DNA from: Candidatus Moanabacter tarae
GTDB taxonomy: Bacteria; Verrucomicrobiota; Verrucomicrobiia; Opitutales; UBA2987
Length of the DNA stretch: 64,000 bases
Assembly (NCBI GenBank): GCA_003226295.1
Contig: CP029803.1
Coordinates: forward strand, 1,048,211-1,112,210
Direction: 5' to 3'
The translations under genes and the position numbers were made by a program. Under the pieces are notes generated by a model. The model had not been told where the DNA came from, ran no database searches, and was given only the letters and a program-made list of their open reading frames with translations. Of this stretch, positions 61,266 through 64,000 are shown in pieces; positions within the stretch are counted from its first letter, which is position 1; each line of letters starts with the position of its first letter.

Positions 61266-64000
61266 CTAGCCAGAGTTTCGGTCCTTACGACGTTGCGCAA
61301 ATATGGAGGCCTGTTCATGGGAAAGCTCTGGTTCCGCACAATGACGGAGGATCCAAGAACGGGAGTTATCTCGTAGTTTGATAGCGATATTCCATCTTCC
61401 ATTATCATTCTGAGCCGATATTTTTTCCGGATCGATTGAGTCTCCTACCACTACCGAGACCGTACCTTTTCTGGGAAACCACGAATCAGCACGTAGGATC
61501 GATCGTGTTCCTCGAATGGCGATGGGAACAATCGCTACGTCTGCTTCTGCAGCAGCAACGAAAGCCCCCAAATGAAATGGAAGAAGTCCAGGCATTCGGC
61601 TGAAAGAACCCTCTGGGAAAAAGAGGAGGGCTGTCTCTTCTCTAGAACTTGAAGCAAGAACCTCAAAGTCTTTGAGCCCCTGTTGGTGGTCGAACCGCTC
61701 AACAGAACAAGAACCGATCTTGCTAAGAAATTTCCCAATCAATAGATTATTCCAGAGCTCTGATTTCGCAACGAATCTTACCGGAAAAGGAAGAAGGGTT
61801 GTTAATATAAACCCATCTATGTAACTAGCATGGTTGCAAACGAAAATAAAAGGGCGATTCTTAGGTATTCGATCAAGTCCCGAGATGGTTAAAGAAATAC
61901 CTGCCAACGCGGAAAGAAAGCGACCTATGTATTTCAATATTGTCCACCGCCACGATACTATGGGATTGGCCACGACTCCGAACCAAATAAAAGGAACCAT
62001 AAAACCAAAAAGAATCCAGCATCTAGTTGCATAAAGCATTGATCGAAGAAAGTTCCATTTTGTCCCAATCTCATCCTTTAAGAGAGACGCCCGAATTCTA
62101 AGGTCTTCTATGAAAGAAATATGACGTCTCTTTGGCTGCTCTTTTCTCTCGTAGATCGCACGATTTGCCGCCCGTCGGACCTTACCACTCGATGTTTTGA
62201 GAACAGTTCGCGGTGGAACGAGAACCAGATCATCGGGAATCAATCCAACCAGTTCTGAAACTATAAGATTGACCTCGGAACGCAGTATATTGAGCCCCCT
62301 CTCCGATTTCTTTCGGGTTTCGGCAATGGCAACTAATCGTTCTAATCCGGAGATTGGATCAGAACTACCAAATACAGCAACATTACCTGTGATGATATCT
62401 TGATGTCGTCCTATAGCTGCCTCTAGTTCATACGGATATAGATTACGTCCAGCTTTAATGATGATATCTTTTACTCGGCCCGTAATGTACACTTCTCCCT
62501 GGGCGATGTACCCGCGATCGCCAGTGTTTCGCCAATCGCCATCAAACAAACGGCCAGTTTCAGAAAAATTCCTATAATAGCCTAACGTGGCTGATGGACC
62601 CCGAAATTGCACTCTTCCTTCCTGTCGTTCGGGCAGTTCTCTTCCACTCGTATCGACAATCCTGATTTCGTGCCCGGGAAGAGGGAGCCCGTTAGAAACA
62701 AACACGAGGGGAATTGCGTCTGTCTGATTCTCCTCCATTGCTATTCCGGTCCTCTGGAATGATTGACGATTAATTTGATCTCGCTTAACCCCTCGACCCA
62801 ATGGGGGAAAGGCTAGACCTACACAACACTCGGCAAGACCATAAACAGGCGTTAAAGTCTCTGACTTAAATCCATAATTACGGAATTTCCCAATGAATTT
62901 CTCTACCGTCACCGCGCTGACTGGCTCGGCACCATTAAATGCTACTCGCCAGGAGCTGAGATCGAGACCAGAAATATGAGCATCGTCGATTCTTCGAAGG
63001 GTCTGGTCATAGGCAAAATTTGGAGCAGCCGAAAGAGTACCTCGATAGCGATGTATAGCCCAGAGCCAACGTTGAGGCTTTGCTAGAAAAGCAGTTGGTG
63101 ACATCAGAACGAGTTTCATCCCGAAGTAAAGGCTACCCATCCAAGCTCCAATTAGGCCCATATCGTGGTAGAGAGGTAACCAACTAATGAAAACATCAGA
63201 TGATCTAGCGTCTACTGCTTCGCCCATCGCCCTAACGTTGTTCAAAAGATTGGAATGAGTGAGCACGACACCCTTTGGATTTCCAGTACTTCCAGATGTA
63301 TACTGCAAGAGCGCCGTATCTTTAGGCGTTATAACTGGGAGTACCTTTGGGGATTTCGATAAGAGAAGATCCGCTACTGTAAAGATATGCTGCAATTTCC
63401 CTGCATGTCCCTTTTTGTTTTCCATAAAACACGAACCCTCCACTGAGGTAATTAGGAATCTTGCTCCACAGCTACGGAGGATCGATTCCTGTCGCTGAAT
63501 ATGATCATCTAACGTTCTCCACCGTGCGGGTGGGTACAATGGAACAGGAACACCTCCCGAATATAGAATTCCCACAAAACTGTAAAAATATTCAGCACCG
63601 GTGGGGAGAATAATTGCGACCGGTTCATTGATTTCCACCCCACGTAGCCGCAAGCTTTCAGCAATAATAAGCGCGGAGTTTTGTAGGCTACCGTAACTGA
63701 TCGTCTCCCCTTCTCCAAGATCAGAGTAAAATTGGATAAGGGTTCGTTCTGGATGCTGGTTTACGTGCCACTTAAGAACTTCAGTTAGTGTCTTAGCACT
63801 GGTAGGATTTCCTTCTATTACCTCTCGGTTCGTCGGTGTAACTGATACCTTGGTAGTTATTCCTTCCTGGAACCCAGCACTTTCAATAACTCGCAACAAA
63901 TCCCGTGGTGTTTCAGCATCAATAAGCGATTGCTCTACGAGGGTGATTTTAAACGTCTCCTCGATTCGAGAGAGGAGCTCCATTTTAGAGAGACTGTCGA
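61266..64000 (-). CDS. ACP-AMP ligase (FAAL-like)-PlsC acyltransferase fusion, N-terminus beyond window
   Basis: The frame is open to the window edge, so the visible 910 codons are not the whole protein. At the right edge DSLSKMELLSRIEETF is an acyl carrier motif, with the phosphopantetheine-bearing Ser at 63993-63995. An AMP-binding ligase follows: YTSGSTGNPKGV, LPLYHDMGLIG, PVYGLAECC and the FAAL-like LYPPARWRT. After about residue 590 come a hydrophobic segment and a PlsC-type acyltransferase: NHASYIDG, SCSVERFD, FFPEGSFSR and VPIAIRGTRS. It should activate a fatty acid, load it on its ACP and transfer it to a lysolipid or similar acceptor at the membrane. The Sfp-type transferase at 16814 may charge it. 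Confidence 0.83.
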   Translation of the reverse strand, partial: DSLSKMELLSRIEETFKITLVEQSLIDAETPRDLLRVIESAGFQEGITTKVSVTPTNREVIEGNPTSAKTLTEVLKWHVNQHPERTLIQFYSDLGEGETISYGSLQNSALIIAESLRLRGVEINEPVAIILPTGAEYFYSFVGILYSGGVPVPLYPPARWRTLDDHIQRQESILRSCGARFLITSVEGSCFMENKKGHAGKLQHIFTVADLLLSKSPKVLPVITPKDTALLQYTSGSTGNPKGVVLTHSNLLNNVRAMGEAVDARSSDVFISWLPLYHDMGLIGAWMGSLYFGMKLVLMSPTAFLAKPQRWLWAIHRYRGTLSAAPNFAYDQTLRRIDDAHISGLDLSSWRVAFNGAEPVSAVTVEKFIGKFRNYGFKSETLTPVYGLAECCVGLAFPPLGRGVKRDQINRQSFQRTGIAMEENQTDAIPLVFVSNGLPLPGHEIRIVDTSGRELPERQEGRVQFRGPSATLGYYRNFSETGRLFDGDWRNTGDRGYIAQGEVYITGRVKDIIIKAGRNLYPYELEAAIGRHQDIITGNVAVFGSSDPISGLERLVAIAETRKKSERGLNILRSEVNLIVSELVGLIPDDLVLVPPRTVLKTSSGKVRRAANRAIYERKEQPKRRHISFIEDLRIRASLLKDEIGTKWNFLRSMLYATRCWILFGFMVPFIWFGVVANPIVSWRWTILKYIGRFLSALAGISLTISGLDRIPKNRPFIFVCNHASYIDGFILTTLLPFPVRFVAKSELWNNLLIGKFLSKIGSCSVERFDHQQGLKDFEVLASSSREETALLFFPEGSFSRMPGLLPFHLGAFVAAAEADVAIVPIAIRGTRSILRADSWFPRKGTVSVVVGDSIDPEKISAQNDNGRWNIAIKLRDNSRSWILRHCAEPELSHEQASIFAQRRKDRNSG

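Noticed and set aside
1-64000. Phage, plasmid, integron, CRISPR or insertion sequence signs
   Set aside because: No transposase, integrase, repeat-spacer array or long terminal inverted repeats were seen; the region looks like ordinary chromosome.

Overview
This is a bacterial chromosomal window of moderate to low GC with tightly packed genes on both strands. It holds one tRNA and no rRNA, CRISPR array, transposase, integrase or phage gene. Several genes use GTG starts and many lack a clear Shine-Dalgarno sequence. The conserved housekeeping genes (trmL, aroQ, pgsA, coaD, gpsA) and the PqqD-like protein look most like Verrucomicrobiota (Opitutae-type) proteins, judged by eye and not by a search. 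The expansion of enolase-superfamily and phytanoyl-CoA-dioxygenase-like (PhyH) enzymes is a habit of marine or host-associated heterotrophs; SAR202-type Chloroflexota show a similar expansion and are not excluded.

Layout. 0-5 kb: a carbohydrate/organic acid catabolism block (truncated mandelate racemase-family gene, DRE-TIM aldolase, sugar epimerase, beta-propeller lactonase, HpaI-type aldolase). 5.2-8.2 kb: a translationally coupled larE-larB-larC operon for the nickel-pincer cofactor, without larA. 8.4-13.4 kb: housekeeping genes plus an MFS transporter. 13.5-16.5 kb: a small membrane protein and the modABC molybdate importer, followed by tRNA-Arg(UCU) and an Sfp-type phosphopantetheinyl transferase. 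17.8-25.5 kb: an oxidoreductase with an EYP motif, a PhyH enzyme, a bacterial homologue of animal ANKH, an orphan molybdopterin hydroxylase large subunit, a PqqD-like protein and a zinc alcohol dehydrogenase. 25.7-41.4 kb: an accessory sugar-acid region with five more enolase-superfamily enzymes, a second lactonase, a second sugar epimerase, an aldo/keto reductase, a dehydrogenase of the Gfo/Idh type, a DapA-family aldolase with a changed active site, an SDR, a DMT permease and another PhyH enzyme. 41.5-55.5 kb: MFS permease, amidase, MlrC-type metallopeptidase, ketopantoate-reductase-like enzyme, an acyl-CoA ligase resembling oxalyl-CoA synthetase, a PhyH fused to a degenerate Nudix domain, another PhyH, an Ldh_2 dehydrogenase, a membrane methyltransferase, a ThDP enzyme and a cupin. 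55.7-64 kb: a heterodimeric ABC exporter, a sodium/solute symporter with a small partner, and a large acyl carrier/AMP-ligase/acyltransferase fusion that runs off the right edge.

How the genes fit together (inference): dehydratases of the enolase superfamily would make 2-keto-3-deoxy acids from sugar acids; lactonases and dehydrogenases would feed them substrate, and aldolases (DapA-type, HpaI-type, DRE-TIM) would cleave the products. Molybdate uptake and the nickel-pincer operon supply rare cofactors to hydroxylases and racemases, most of which lie outside this window. The most unusual items are the PhyH-pseudoNudix fusion with a structured leader, the bacterial ANKH gene behind two tandem hairpins, the ACP-ligase-acyltransferase fusion, and larEBC without larA.
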